Positions 1 through 8,928 of a stretch of 64,000 bases of DNA are shown here, piece after piece. Every line of letters begins with the position of its first letter. Position 1 is the first letter of the stretch. The notes beneath the pieces are model-generated. The model did no database searches. It was given only the letters and a program-made list of their open reading frames with translations, and was not told the origin of the DNA. The DNA is taken from positions 496,001 through 560,000 of the forward strand of contig NZ_JAODUA010000003.1 in assembly GCF_025399895.1 (NCBI RefSeq), read 5' to 3'. A program made the translations under genes and the position numbers. The DNA is from Streptomyces sp. ASQP_92 (GTDB lineage Bacteria > Actinomycetota > Actinomycetes > Streptomycetales > Streptomycetaceae).

Positions 1-281
1 CCATCAAGGCCTGTGCCGACGGGTTCTCCACCAAGGGCGGCGACCTGGAGCCGTCGTCCTTCACCGAGGTCAAGGAGCTGCCCGCGCCGAAGGCGGGCGA
101 CGAAGCCCTCGCGTACGAGCTGATGGGCCAGGCCCAGGGCGACCCCGTGCCGATGGTCTTCCAGGTGGTGCGCACCGGGACGACGGTGGTGACGTACTAC
201 GCCGTCGATGTCACCGGCGACGACACGCCCCACATTCCCGACGAGCTCTCCGTTGCGCAGGCGGCCAAGCTCAAGTCCTGA
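1..281 (+). CDS. C-terminal part of an unidentified protein (left end cut)
   Basis: An open frame enters from the left edge (first full codon at base 3) and ends at TGA 279-281. The 92 visible residues include Lys/Glu-rich turns and a Val/Thr/Tyr-rich beta-like stretch (VVRTGTTVVTYYAVDV). Small secreted or lipid-anchored Streptomyces proteins often end this way, but no family could be assigned. The N-terminus, which would show any signal peptide or lipobox, lies outside the window. It converges on the DUF192 gene, and the two reading frames overlap by 11 bases at their stop codons. Confidence 0.6.
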   Translation, partial: IKACADGFSTKGGDLEPSSFTEVKELPAPKAGDEALAYELMGQAQGDPVPMVFQVVRTGTTVVTYYAVDVTGDDTPHIPDELSVAQAAKLKS

Positions 282-645
282 GATCCTGTCCCGCCGCGAC
301 GGCCACCCGGGAGCCCGGCCGCAGGCCCCACGCGGCCATGGCGCCCGCCTCCGCCTCCAGGACGTGCCGCGCGCGCGGCCGGATCGCGCCGAGGCGGCCC
401 GGCGCCATGGTGCGTACCGCGATCACCCGCAGATGCCGGTCCAGATGGGCCACGTCGATCGCGAAGCGCATCCGGAAGGTGTGCACGCTGCTCGCCGGGG
501 TCAGCAGGAGCGCGCCCTCGATTCCGTCGCGGCCGAGCAGGCCCCGCGTACGGGCCCGGTAGGACGCCGCGATCTCCAGCGGCACCGGCGCGTGGGCGCC
601 GTCGAGCACCCTCAACTCGCCCGTTCCGTCCCTCCATCGGCCCAT
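271..645 (-). CDS. DUF192 family protein
   Basis: The frame encodes 124 residues from the ATG at 645. It carries the DUF192 pattern: RARGLLGRDG near the start, then the central block SSVHTFRMRFAIDVAHLD, and a C-terminal ARHVLEAEAGAMAAWGLRPG segment. These are small single-domain beta proteins, commonly 110-150 residues long, of unknown biochemical role. The open frame continues upstream on this strand to 1128, but that part is antisense to the methyltransferase and is not expected to be coding. The methyltransferase starts 46 bases away on the other strand, so the two genes are divergent and share a very short promoter region. Confidence 0.8.
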   Translation of the reverse strand: MGRWRDGTGELRVLDGAHAPVPLEIAASYRARTRGLLGRDGIEGALLLTPASSVHTFRMRFAIDVAHLDRHLRVIAVRTMAPGRLGAIRPRARHVLEAEAGAMAAWGLRPGSRVAVAAGQDLRT

Positions 646-691
646 GGATAAACGGTAGTGGCTCGCGGAGCCGCCGCGTAGGGTCCGCAAC

Positions 692-1495
692 ATGGGCCGA
701 AACATCAGGAACCACAACAACCGTCCCTTCGAGGAACTGATCGACGAGGCCGCGTCCGTCTCCGTCGACGGCTGGGACTTCTCCTGGCTCGACGGACGGG
801 CCACCGAAGAGCGGCCATCCTGGGGGTACGCCCGTTCGATGGCCGGGCGGATGGCGAAGGCCACCGCCGCCCTCGACATCCAGACCGGCGGCGGCGAAGT
901 CCTGGCCGCCGTGCCCCAGCTCCCCCCGCTCGCCGTCGCGACGGAGGGCTGGCCCCCGAACGTCGCCCGGGCCACGGGCCTGCTGCACCCGCGCGGAGTG
1001 GCCGTCGTCGCCGACGAGGACAAGCCGCCGCTGCCGTTCGCCGACGGCGCCTTCGACCTCGTCGTCAGCCGGCACCCGGTGACCACCTGGTGGTCGGAGA
1101 TCGCCCGCGTCCTGTCGCCCGGCGGCACCTACTTCTCCCAACAGGTGGGCCCGGCCAGCGTGTTCGAGCTCGTCGAGTACTTCCTCGGACCGCAGCCCCC
1201 GGAGGTGCGCGGCGCACGCGACCCCGGTAAGGCGCGCAAGGAGGCGGAGGGCGCGGGGCTCGAAGTCGTCGATCTGCGCCTTGAGAAGCTGCGTACGGAG
1301 TTCCTGGACATCGGCGCCGTCGTCTACTTCCTGCGCAAGGTGATCTGGATGGTGCCCGGCTTCACGGTCGAGGAGTACCGCGACCGGTTGAAGGCGCTCG
1401 ACGAGCAGATCCGTACCGAGGGCCCCTTCGTCGCGCACACGACACGCTTCCTGATCGAGGCCCGGAAGCCGTTGAGGCCCGGCCGCACCTCCTAG
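692..1495 (+). CDS. Class I SAM-dependent methyltransferase
   Basis: The product has 267 residues and the Rossmann-type methyltransferase layout. A glycine-rich SAM loop (LDIQTGGGEVLAAVP) lies around residues 63-77. The acidic strand end is replaced by VATEGWPPNVARA, and the post-motif is FDLVVSRHPVTTWWSEIARVL. The typical SPGGTYFSQQ strand then closes the sheet. Fused or accessory domains are absent and the substrate is unknown. Streptomyces carry many such stand-alone cytosolic enzymes. The ATG start follows a short gap after the divergent DUF192 gene. The next gene starts 57 bases downstream on the same strand and could share the transcript. Confidence 0.8.
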   Translation: MGRNIRNHNNRPFEELIDEAASVSVDGWDFSWLDGRATEERPSWGYARSMAGRMAKATAALDIQTGGGEVLAAVPQLPPLAVATEGWPPNVARATGLLHPRGVAVVADEDKPPLPFADGAFDLVVSRHPVTTWWSEIARVLSPGGTYFSQQVGPASVFELVEYFLGPQPPEVRGARDPGKARKEAEGAGLEVVDLRLEKLRTEFLDIGAVVYFLRKVIWMVPGFTVEEYRDRLKALDEQIRTEGPFVAHTTRFLIEARKPLRPGRTS

Positions 1496-1552
1496 GCCCC
1501 ACGCGGGCCGCCTGGGCCCGACAGCGGCCCCCGGGGCCTAACATCGGGACAC

Positions 1553-3082
1553 ATGCGGACAATTGCTGACCAAAGGGTAGGGCGGCGCCCGCAGTCGCCG
1601 CGCCTGCCCGTGCCCGCCCTCGCCCGCCTCCCGCGCGTACGCATCGGCCGGCCCGCCCTCCTGTGGTGGGGGTGGGCCGCCGCGCTCTTCCTCCTGTACG
1701 CGACCGTCTCGGCCCGGCGCCAGGCGCTGGTCCGCACCACCGGCTACGACCTCGGCATCTTCGAGCAGGCCGTCCGCGCCTACGCCCACCTGCGGGCGCC
1801 CGTCGCACCGCTGCGCGGCGACGGCTTCAACCTCCTCGGCGACCACTTCCACCCCGTGCTCGCCCTCCTCGCCCCGCTCTACCGCCTCGTCCCCTCCCCG
1901 TACACCCTGCTCGTCGCGCAGGCCGCGCTGCTCGCGCTCGCCGTGGTGCCGCTCGCCCGGCAGGCCGCGCGGGTCCTCGGCCGCCGGCCCGCCCATGTCG
2001 TCGCCTGCGGATACGGGCTGAGCTGGGGCATCGCCTCCGCGGTCGGCTTCGACTTCCACGAGGTGTGCTTCGCCGTCCCGCTGGTGTCCTACGCCCTGGA
2101 AGCGCTGGCCCGGCACAACTGGCGGCGCGCGCTCGCCCACGCGGCACCGCTGCTCCTCGTCAAGGAGGACCTCGGGCTGACCCTCGCCGCGATCGGGGCG
2201 TACATCGCCTGGCGGGGGCCGCGCCGGCTCGGCATCGCGGCCACCGCGCTCGGCCTGGTGGGCAGCGCGCTCGAATTCAAGGTCCTCATGCCGTACTTCA
2301 GCCCGGCGGGCACCTACGCGCACGCCGCGAACCTCGCGCCCGCCCACCACGCGCTGCTCACCACCCTCGCCCTGGCCCCGCTGGACGCGGTACGCCCCGA
2401 GGTGAAGGCGACCACCCTCGTCCTCGTCTTCGCACCGGCCGCGCTCATCGCGCTGCGCTCCCCGCTCGCCCTGATCGCGCTGCCCACGCTCGGCTGGCGG
2501 ATGCTGTCCACCAACGCCTTCCACTGGGGCACCGCGTTCCACTACACGGCGGTCCTGATGCCCGTCGTGTTCGCCGCCCTCACCGACGCGCTGCGGCCCT
2601 ACGCCGCCGACGGCGGCCCGCTCGCCCGGCGCCATGTCCGGGCCTCCCTGGCGACGGTGGCGGCGGTCACCCTCGTCCTCGTCCCGTCCTTCCCGCTCGC
2701 CCAGGTCGCCCACCGCTCCACCTGGCACGGCACCCCGCACGTCCGCGCCGTCCACGCCCTGCTGCGGCGCATCCCCGACGGCGCGACCGTGGCGGCCTCC
2801 AACCGCCTTGTCCCGCAACTGACTTCACGCACCACGGTCGCCCTGTTCCCGACCTTCCCGGTGCACTGGAAGCTGTACGCGACGGACGGCCCGATCCCGC
2901 GCCCCACCGCGCAGTGGATCGCCTACGACCGCGTCCCGCCGGAGTCCTGGCCCCACCCGCCGGGCCCCTGGCCCTATCCGGGCCCCCGGCAGGAGCAGGA
3001 GTACGCCCGCGCGCTCGCCGGTTACGGCTATGTGCGGGTGGCCGAGGCGGACGGCGTCTCGCTGCTGCGCCGACGGGACTGA
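1553..3082 (+). CDS. DUF2079 domain-containing integral membrane protein
   Basis: This 509-residue protein starts with a short basic segment and then has about ten hydrophobic helices. Its hallmark is TGYDLGIFEQAVRAYAHL (about residues 63-80), followed by LLGDHFHPVLALLAPLY. That Asp/His-rich extracytoplasmic loop typifies DUF2079, a GT-C-like glycosyltransferase superfamily related to dolichol/polyprenyl-phosphate-sugar-dependent mannosyltransferases. The acceptor is unknown. A role in adding sugars to lipids or surface polymers is inferred from fold similarity only. The long hydrophilic C-terminus after residue 380 probably faces the outside. A stretch of more than 400 bases without a gene follows. 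Confidence 0.82.
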   Translation: MRTIADQRVGRRPQSPRLPVPALARLPRVRIGRPALLWWGWAAALFLLYATVSARRQALVRTTGYDLGIFEQAVRAYAHLRAPVAPLRGDGFNLLGDHFHPVLALLAPLYRLVPSPYTLLVAQAALLALAVVPLARQAARVLGRRPAHVVACGYGLSWGIASAVGFDFHEVCFAVPLVSYALEALARHNWRRALAHAAPLLLVKEDLGLTLAAIGAYIAWRGPRRLGIAATALGLVGSALEFKVLMPYFSPAGTYAHAANLAPAHHALLTTLALAPLDAVRPEVKATTLVLVFAPAALIALRSPLALIALPTLGWRMLSTNAFHWGTAFHYTAVLMPVVFAALTDALRPYAADGGPLARRHVRASLATVAAVTLVLVPSFPLAQVAHRSTWHGTPHVRAVHALLRRIPDGATVAASNRLVPQLTSRTTVALFPTFPVHWKLYATDGPIPRPTAQWIAYDRVPPESWPHPPGPWPYPGPRQEQEYARALAGYGYVRVAEADGVSLLRRRD

Positions 3083-3416
3083 GGCACCGGCCACGTCGGG
3101 CGCGGGTCGACCATTCGGTGTCGCCCGGCAGGGGCCCTCGTGTACGCGCTGGTGTCACACGGTCACACCGCGCCGCCACCCTTGCGCCAAGGGGGTGAAG
3201 CACCCCCGCAGCGGATTTTCGCCCCCAGGACGAGGCCGCCGCTCCCTCGCCGACCCTGCCGCACCCCATCTGACCTGCACGGTCAAGCGAGAGCCCGGAC
3301 CGGGCATCACCCCTGCGAGGGACCGGAAAACCGTACTCACCCGGTTTCGGAGCGTAGTTCTGGAGCGCCGTGGCGCCCAGCATCACTTACGAAGGGTTAT
3401 GGTGGAAACCCCCCCT

Positions 3417-3457
3417 CGGGCCGGTCCGTATCCCCCCCACGGACCGGCCCGTTTTTT
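3417..3457. terminator. Strong intrinsic terminator in the 3083-3519 gap
   Basis: A perfect 13-bp stem (CGGGCCGGTCCGT paired with ACGGACCGGCCCG) around a C-rich loop is followed by six T on the plus strand. It sits 62 bases beyond the stop of the aldo/keto reductase and more than 330 bases beyond the DUF2079 stop. A TATGGT hexamer just upstream (3398-3403) could be a -10 box of a very short transcript ending here. No convincing -35 accompanies it. The rest of the gap (3083-3416) shows no coding frame I can support. Confidence 0.8.
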
Positions 3458-3519
3458 CTCTCCCGGCGCCCGGCCGGGTCCGCGTCACGCGGACCGCCGA
3501 CCCGGGCCCCTCCTCCCCA

Positions 3520-4557
3520 TCAGCCGCGCCCGGCCCAGATGTTGGTGCCCTCGGTGTCCACGGCGAAGACGTCGATCTCCTTCAACTCCCCTTCGGTGAG
3601 CGCCGGTCCGGCCAGCGCCGCCACGTTCTCCTCCAGCTGACGCACGCTGGACGCCCCGATCAGCGCCGACGTCATGCGCGGATCCCGCAGCACCCAGGCC
3701 AGCGCCAACTGCGCCAGCGACTGACCGCGCCGCGAGGCGATGTCGTTCAGGCCGCGCAGACGGCGCACCACCTCGTCCGACAGCAGACCCGGGTCCAGGG
3801 ACTTGCCCTGCGTCGCGCGCGAGCCCTCCGGGATGCCCTGGAGGTACTTGTCGGTGAGCAGACCCTGGGCGAGCGGCGCGAAGGAGATGCAGCCCATGCC
3901 GGCCGCCTCCAGGGTGTCGAGCAGCCCGTCCTGCTCGGTCCAGCGGTTGATCATCGAGTACGAGGGCTGGTGGATCAGGGCCGGGACGCCCATCTCCTTC
4001 AGGATCCGGGCGGCCTCCGCGGTCTGCTCGCCGGTGTACGAGGAGACGCCCACGTACAGCGCCTTGCCCTGCTGGACGGCGGACGCGAGCGCGCCCATCG
4101 TCTCCTCCAGGGGGGTCTCAGGGTCGAAGCGGTGCGAGTAGAAGACGTCGACGTAATCGAGGCTCATCCGGTCCAGGGACGCGTCGAGCGAGGACAGCAG
4201 GTACTTGCGCGAACCCCACTCGCCGTACGGGCCGGGGCGCATCAGATAGCCGGCCTTGGTGGAGATGACGAGCTCGTCCCGGTACGGGGCGAAGTCCTGG
4301 CCGAAAATCTTCCCGAAGTTCAGCTCGGCGGAGCCGGCCGGCGGGCCGTAGTTGTTGGCCAGGTCGAAGTGGGTGACCCCCAGGTCGAAGGCGCGGCGCA
4401 GAATCGCACGCTGGGCGTCCAGGGCGCGGTCGTCGCCGAAGTTGTGCCAGAGGCCCAGGGAGACGGCGGGCAGTTTGAGGCCGCTGCGGCCGGTGCGGCG
4501 GTACTCCATGGAGTCGTAGCGGTCCGGCGCGGCGAGGAAGCGGAGGGATTCAGTCAC
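3520..4557 (-). CDS. Aldo/keto reductase, YghZ/GprA-like
   Basis: This 345-residue NADPH-dependent (beta/alpha)8 reductase most resembles the L-glyceraldehyde-3-phosphate reductase subgroup. The start ...APDRYDSMEYRRTGRSGLKLPAVSLGLWHNFGD matches that subgroup closely. Catalytic residues are visible: Asp and Tyr in FDLANNYGPP, Lys in ISTKAGYL and His in FYSHRFD. The GTG start at 4557 keeps the conserved N-terminal segment and has AGGGAA just upstream. The physiological substrate is not certain; members reduce methylglyoxal and other small aldehydes. It is divergent from the isoprenyl transferase gene, with 137 bases between the starts. Confidence 0.88.
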   Translation of the reverse strand: MTESLRFLAAPDRYDSMEYRRTGRSGLKLPAVSLGLWHNFGDDRALDAQRAILRRAFDLGVTHFDLANNYGPPAGSAELNFGKIFGQDFAPYRDELVISTKAGYLMRPGPYGEWGSRKYLLSSLDASLDRMSLDYVDVFYSHRFDPETPLEETMGALASAVQQGKALYVGVSSYTGEQTAEAARILKEMGVPALIHQPSYSMINRWTEQDGLLDTLEAAGMGCISFAPLAQGLLTDKYLQGIPEGSRATQGKSLDPGLLSDEVVRRLRGLNDIASRRGQSLAQLALAWVLRDPRMTSALIGASSVRQLEENVAALAGPALTEGELKEIDVFAVDTEGTNIWAGRG

Positions 4558-4694
4558 GTTTCCCTGCTTATCACGGACTTGTGACAGACCGAGTTGGGCC
4601 GCCATGACCCGTCCGCAGTACTGTGCTTTCCCTGGGGCGGCCGGTGTGCGGGGCGGCGGCGGGCCCCCGGGAAGGCAACGAGAGGGTGAAATCG

Positions 4695-5456
4695 GTGAGT
4701 TTGCGCGACCTGGTGTACAGGCTCTATGCGCGCCGGGTGGAAGGCCGCCTCGACCATGACCAGGTGCCCAAGCACATCGGTGTCATCCTGGACGGCAACC
4801 GGCGCTGGGCCAAGGCATCGGCCCGCAGCCCCGAGCAGGGTCACCAGGCCGGCGCCAGCAAGATCCAGGAGCTGCTCGGCTGGTGCGCCGAGACGGACGT
4901 CGAGGTCGTCACCCTCTGGCTGCTCTCCACCGACAACCTGGACCGCCCCGAAGACCAGTTGATCCCGCTGCTCGGCATCATCGAGGACGCGGTACGGGAC
5001 TTGGCGGCGGACGGGCGCTGGCGGGTCCACCACGTCGGCAACGCGGATCTGCTGCCGCACCACACGCAGGCCGTCCTCAAGGAGGCCGAGCAGGCCACGC
5101 ACGACATCGACGGGATACTGGTCAACGTCGCCGTCGGCTACGGCGGCCGCCAGGAGATCGCGGACGCGGTCCGCTCCCTCCTGCTGGAGCACGCGGCGAA
5201 GGGCACGTCCTTCGAGGAGCTCGCGGAGATCGTCGACGTCGAGCACATCTCGGAGCACCTCTACACGCGGGGGCAGCCCGATCCCGACCTGGTGATCCGC
5301 ACGAGTGGTGAGCAGCGGCTGTCGGGCTTCATGCTCTGGCAGTCGGCGCACTCCGAGTACTACTTCTGCGAAGTGTTCTGGCCGGCCTTCCGCAAGGTCG
5401 ACTTCCTGCGGGCGCTGCGGGATTACGCGGCGCGGCATCGGAGGTACGGCACGTGA
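4695..5456 (+). CDS. uppS: Isoprenyl (polyprenyl diphosphate) transferase
   Basis: The 253-residue cis-prenyltransferase elongates short allylic diphosphates with isopentenyl diphosphate. It makes polyprenyl diphosphate for cell-wall lipid carriers. The signature HIGVILDGNRRWAK holds the catalytic Asp. RTSGEQRLSGFMLWQSAHSE and the C-terminal FRALRDYAARHRR-like end complete the family pattern. GTG 4695 was chosen because GAGAGGG lies eight bases upstream; an in-frame GTG at 4686 is the alternative. Streptomyces often have more than one such enzyme, so it may not be the housekeeping copy. No partner gene lies in the same transcript. Confidence 0.88.
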   Translation: MSLRDLVYRLYARRVEGRLDHDQVPKHIGVILDGNRRWAKASARSPEQGHQAGASKIQELLGWCAETDVEVVTLWLLSTDNLDRPEDQLIPLLGIIEDAVRDLAADGRWRVHHVGNADLLPHHTQAVLKEAEQATHDIDGILVNVAVGYGGRQEIADAVRSLLLEHAAKGTSFEELAEIVDVEHISEHLYTRGQPDPDLVIRTSGEQRLSGFMLWQSAHSEYYFCEVFWPAFRKVDFLRALRDYAARHRRYGT

Positions 5457-5485
5457 GGGGTGGGTCCTCCTTCTAACCCCCCTTT

Positions 5486-6090
5486 GTCCTCCAACGCCGG
5501 ACGGGCTCAGCGCGCTTCCCGTCGTCCCGCCGCGCCCGGGTGGGCCTCCCCCCACCCCCTCTCCGGTCCGGTCCGGTCCGCGGGCCGTGCTCGCCTCTCG
5601 CGCAGTTCCCCGCGCCCCTAAGCTGCTCGGTGCGGGGGCACCTTCAGCCCGTCCGGCGTTTGAGGACGAGCGCCGTTCAGGCGCGAACGGGGTCTGGGGC
5701 GGAGCCCCAAGGCCTTCGGTCTGCGGGCCGTGCTCGCTTCTCGCGCAGTTCCCCGCGCCCCTAAAAGCCCTTCGGTCTGCGGACCGTGCTTGCTTCTCGC
5801 GCAGTTCCTCGCGCCCCTGGCAGGGTTGGTGCCGGCCCGCATCGGCATCTTCAGCCTGTCCGGCGTTTGAGGACGAGCGCCCTTTAGGCGCGAACGGGGT
5901 TTGGGGCGGAGCCCCGGGTTGCCTTCTTTCGGGTGCGGGGCGTGTGGGGCTGGGCGCGCAGTTCCCCGCGCTCCTGGCGGCACCGGTGCTGGCCCGCGTC
6001 CATGGATCTCAGCCCGTCCGGCGTTTGAGGACGAGCGCCGTTCAGGTGTGAGCGGGGTCCGGGGCGGAGGCCCAGGGGGAAGTCAGGGCA
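5486..6090. repeat. Cluster of dispersed intergenic repeats (two modules)
   Basis: Two repeat modules alternate here. Module 1 starts GTCCGGCGTTTGAGGACGAG, continues through a TTCAGGCGCGAACGGGG-like part and ends in the palindrome TGGGGCGGAGCCCC. Copies lie at 5646-5710, 5853-5916 and 6011-6075, with an inverted fragment at 5486-5507. Module 2 is TCGCGCAGTTCCCCGCGCCCCT, near 5598, 5740, 5798 and 5956. Spacers also repeat (GGTGCTGGCCCGC). The same modules fill 12594-13130. I see no transposase or supported gene in 5457-6349. They resemble dispersed intergenic sequences common in Streptomyces. Confidence 0.85.
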
Positions 6091-6349
6091 TATGACGGGG
6101 CATGGCTTCGCTTGTTCGAGGGCATAACCCCCCCAGGTCGACGACCGGTCCACGGACGTCGTATCTCAGTGGGCGGCCCCGTGCCACCCGCCCGGGAGGC
6201 CCTTTGCACCAGGACGACCGCGCACCGCGCGCGGGCGACGTGGAGGGCCGGAGCTCGGCCCGCGCAGCGCGGCCGAAGCCCGGTCCCCGTTTCCGCGACG
6301 CCGTCGCACCCCGATCTCATGCGCCTCTTACGAGGGGGTACGTCCTTCC

Positions 6350-7672
6350 GTGGTGACCAGCACAAAGCGCCGCATGCCCGACCGGCGCACCTACGTTCTC
6401 GACACCAGCGTCCTGCTGGCCGACCCCAACGCGATGACCCGGTTCGAGGAGCACGAAGTGGTGCTCCCCATCGTCGTGGTCACGGAGCTGGAGGCCAAGA
6501 GGCACCATCCGGAGCTCGGTTACTTCGCCCGGCAGGCGCTGCGCCTGCTCGACGACTTCCGGGTCCGCTATGGACGTCTCGACGCCCCCATCCCGATGGG
6601 GGAGCTCGGCGGCACCCTCCGTGTCGAGCTGAACCATTCCGATCCCGGCGTACTGCCCGCCGGCTACAGGTTGGGGGACAACGACTCCAGGATCCTCGCC
6701 GTCGCCCGCAATCTCCAGGCGGAGGGATACGACGTCACCGTCGTGTCGAAGGACCTGCCGCTGCGGATCAAGGCGTCGTCGGTCGGCCTGCTCGCCGAGG
6801 AGTACCGCGCCGAGCTGGCCATCACCGACTCCGGCTGGACCGGAATGGCCGAACTGCCGCTCAGCGGCGAGCAGGTGGACCTTCTCTTCGAGGAGGAGAC
6901 GCTCTACGTTCCGGAGGCCGCCGAGCTTCCCGTGCACACCGGGCTCGTGCTGCTCTCCGAGCGCGGCAAGGCGCTCGGGCGGGTCTCGCCGGACGGGAAC
7001 GTCAAGCTGGTGCGGGGCGACCGCGAAGTGTTCGGCATCCACGGCCGCAGCGCCGAGCAGCGCATCGCGCTCGACCTGCTGCTCGACCCCGACATCGGGA
7101 TCATCTCGATGGGCGGCCGGGCCGGCACGGGCAAGTCGGCGCTCGCGCTCTGCGCGGGCCTGGAAGCCGTCCTGGAGCGCAGGCAGCACAAGAAGGTGAT
7201 GGTCTTCCGGCCGCTGTACGCGGTGGGCGGGCAGGAACTCGGCTATCTGCCGGGCTCCGAGGCCGAGAAGATGGGCCCCTGGGCCCAGGCCGTCTTCGAC
7301 ACGCTGTCCGCCGTGACGAGCCGTGAGGTCATCGAGGAGGTCACCTCGCGCGGCATGCTCGAAGTCCTGCCGCTCACGCACATCCGGGGCCGCTCGCTGC
7401 ACGACGCGTATGTGATCGTGGACGAGGCGCAGTCACTGGAACGGAACGTCCTGCTGACCGTTCTGTCCCGGATCGGTGCCAATTCGAGGGTGGTGCTCAC
7501 CCATGACGTGGCCCAGCGCGACAACTTGAGGGTCGGTCGGTACGACGGCGTCGTGGCCGTCGTCGAAAAGCTGAAGGGGCACCCGCTGTTCGCGCACGTC
7601 ACCCTCACCCGCTCCGAGCGTTCGCAGATCGCCGCCCTGGTGACCGAAATGCTGGAGGACGTCTCGATCTGA
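6350..7672 (+). CDS. PhoH family ATPase with N-terminal PIN domain
   Basis: The 440-residue protein joins two domains. An N-terminal PIN ribonuclease domain starts at [12 protein letters not shown] (about residues 15-26), has acidic residues in [11 protein letters not shown], and continues to about residue 150. A C-terminal PhoH/RNA-helicase-like ATPase has Walker [13 protein letters not shown] near residue 260 and a Walker B-like [13 protein letters not shown] near residue 350. PIN-PhoH fusions (PhoH2) are reported as RNA-unwinding ribonucleases in actinobacteria. A role in RNA turnover is therefore likely. The GTG start lies 11 bases after GAGGGGG. The gene stands alone and ends in a clear terminator. 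Confidence 0.88.
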   Translation: MVTSTKRRMPDRRTYVLDTSVLLADPNAMTRFEEHEVVLPIVVVTELEAKRHHPELGYFARQALRLLDDFRVRYGRLDAPIPMGELGGTLRVELNHSDPGVLPAGYRLGDNDSRILAVARNLQAEGYDVTVVSKDLPLRIKASSVGLLAEEYRAELAITDSGWTGMAELPLSGEQVDLLFEEETLYVPEAAELPVHTGLVLLSERGKALGRVSPDGNVKLVRGDREVFGIHGRSAEQRIALDLLLDPDIGIISMGGRAGTGKSALALCAGLEAVLERRQHKKVMVFRPLYAVGGQELGYLPGSEAEKMGPWAQAVFDTLSAVTSREVIEEVTSRGMLEVLPLTHIRGRSLHDAYVIVDEAQSLERNVLLTVLSRIGANSRVVLTHDVAQRDNLRVGRYDGVVAVVEKLKGHPLFAHVTLTRSERSQIAALVTEMLEDVSI

Positions 7673-7689
7673 GGCGGTAAGCACGAGTT

Positions 7690-7730
7690 GGCGCCGTCCG
7701 GCGAACGCAGCAGCGTAGCCGGGCGGCGCC
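7690..7730 (+). terminator. Hairpin terminator of the PIN-PhoH gene
   Basis: A 13-bp stem (GGCGCCGTCCGGC with GCCGGGCGGCGCC, one G-T pair) with a 15-base loop begins 17 bases after the stop. It lacks a T-run, as many Streptomyces terminators do. The remaining gap to 8056 holds the promoter region of the next gene. I looked for a cyclic-di-AMP (ydaO-type) riboswitch there and did not find its conserved core. Confidence 0.65.
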
Positions 7731-8056
7731 TCCATGTGGGTGCGATTGCAAGAAACCAGTGGGGTGAACGGGGTGTGAGCTTTCACACGCAACGGGGAAT
7801 TGCTTCACGGCGTCCGCTTCCGGCAGAGTCTTGGATCCGTCAGGCCCCGCATGCGGCACCCTTGTACCCGGGTACTCCCGTACCCACGCAACTCCATAGC
7901 TGAGCCGTATGCCGCCCGCGCTTCACGCGGCACTTCCCGCAGGGGAGTTGCCCATCGGGTCAGTTCCTCCCGTGACCCAGTAGTTGGGAGGAGAGAGCCA
8001 GGGGCACGATCGCGTCCGCGAGGTCACCCGTGCGGATGCTGCTGGAAGGAAACCGT

Positions 8057-8758
8057 GTGAGCCGGATCTCGGTCCGGGGGTTCGCGGTGGCATCTGCCAC
8101 TGCGGTCACCACCGTTGGCGCCGTTGTCGGCGTTGCCGCAGGAAGCCCCGCTGTCGCTTCGAACGACAACTTCGAGGCCACCGCAGCCGACACCACGCTT
8201 CTCGCGGACATCCCCGCAGGCCAGCAGGCCCAGGTGCAGACCGCGTCCCTTACGCAGCAGGCGGACGCCCAGGCCGCGCAGGCCAGCGCCGCGGCGAAGA
8301 AGTCGGCCGAGGAGGCCGCGCGCGTCCAGGCCGCACAGGCCGCCAAGGACAAGAAGGACGCCGCGGACAAGGAGAAGGCCGACAAGGAGGCCAAGGCCCG
8401 CGACCTGGAGACCCAGGCCGCCAGCCGCTCGGCGAGCCGTGCCGACTTCGCCGTCAAGAGCTCCTACACGATCGACGAGATCCAGTCGATCGCCCGGCAG
8501 ATCGTCCCGGCGGGCCAGTTCCAGTGCTTCAGCCACATCGTGAACAACGAGTCGAGCTGGAACTACCAGGCCACCAACGCGGGTTCCGGCGCCTACGGCC
8601 TCGTCCAGGCGCTGCCGGCCTCCAAGATGAGCTCGGCGGGCTCCGACTGGCAGACCAACCCGGCCACGCAGATCAAGTGGGGCCTGAACTACATGAACGA
8701 ACGCTACGGCAGCCCCTGCGGCGCCTGGTCGTACTGGCAGGCCCACAGCTGGTACTAG
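8057..8758 (+). CDS. Secreted transglycosylase SLT-like domain protein
   Basis: The 233-residue protein starts at GTG 8057, six bases after GGAAGGAAA. A basic start and an Ala/Val-rich hydrophobic stretch end near AGSPAVAS, a good signal-peptidase site. Residues 45-130 are a charged Ala/Lys/Glu/Gln coiled-coil-like linker (AADKEKADKEAKA). The last 80 residues are a lysozyme-like domain with the probable catalytic Glu in HIVNNESSWNYQATN, then GAYGLVQALPASKM and WGLNYMNERYGSPCGAWSYW. It should act on peptidoglycan outside the cell, but lytic activity is inferred only from the fold. Confidence 0.85.
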   Translation: MSRISVRGFAVASATAVTTVGAVVGVAAGSPAVASNDNFEATAADTTLLADIPAGQQAQVQTASLTQQADAQAAQASAAAKKSAEEAARVQAAQAAKDKKDAADKEKADKEAKARDLETQAASRSASRADFAVKSSYTIDEIQSIARQIVPAGQFQCFSHIVNNESSWNYQATNAGSGAYGLVQALPASKMSSAGSDWQTNPATQIKWGLNYMNERYGSPCGAWSYWQAHSWY

Positions 8759-8816
8759 ACCGGCCGGCAGGTCGGCGCGGCGGGAGAAAACACCCGGCGT
8801 CGCTCAACCTTTCGGA

Positions 8817-8843
8817 GCCCCGCACCGTCCTTCGGTGCGGGGC
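8817..8843 (+). terminator. Hairpin terminator after the transglycosylase gene
   Basis: GCCCCGCACCG pairs perfectly with CGGTGCGGGGC across the five-base loop TCCTT. It lies 58 bases after the stop and before the next gene's start. Confidence 0.8.
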
Positions 8844-8928
8844 TTCGCCCGTGTACGGTCAGGTCCGGACGGTTCGGGGGTAGACGGTGGGGAGACTCAG
8901 CGGCGGGGACAAGGGAAACGGCGGGATC

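Noticed and set aside
646..1128. Upstream part of the long minus-strand frame containing the DUF192 protein
   Set aside because: It is fully antisense to the methyltransferase gene and matches no family. The DUF192 domain is complete from the ATG at 645.
5486..6090. CRISPR array or coding repeats
   Set aside because: Units are of unequal length, mixed with a second module and truncated; spacers are themselves repeated, and no cas gene is in the window.
7731..8056. Cyclic-di-AMP riboswitch upstream of the transglycosylase gene
   Set aside because: Such riboswitches precede many Streptomyces wall-hydrolase genes, but I found none of their conserved core segments here.
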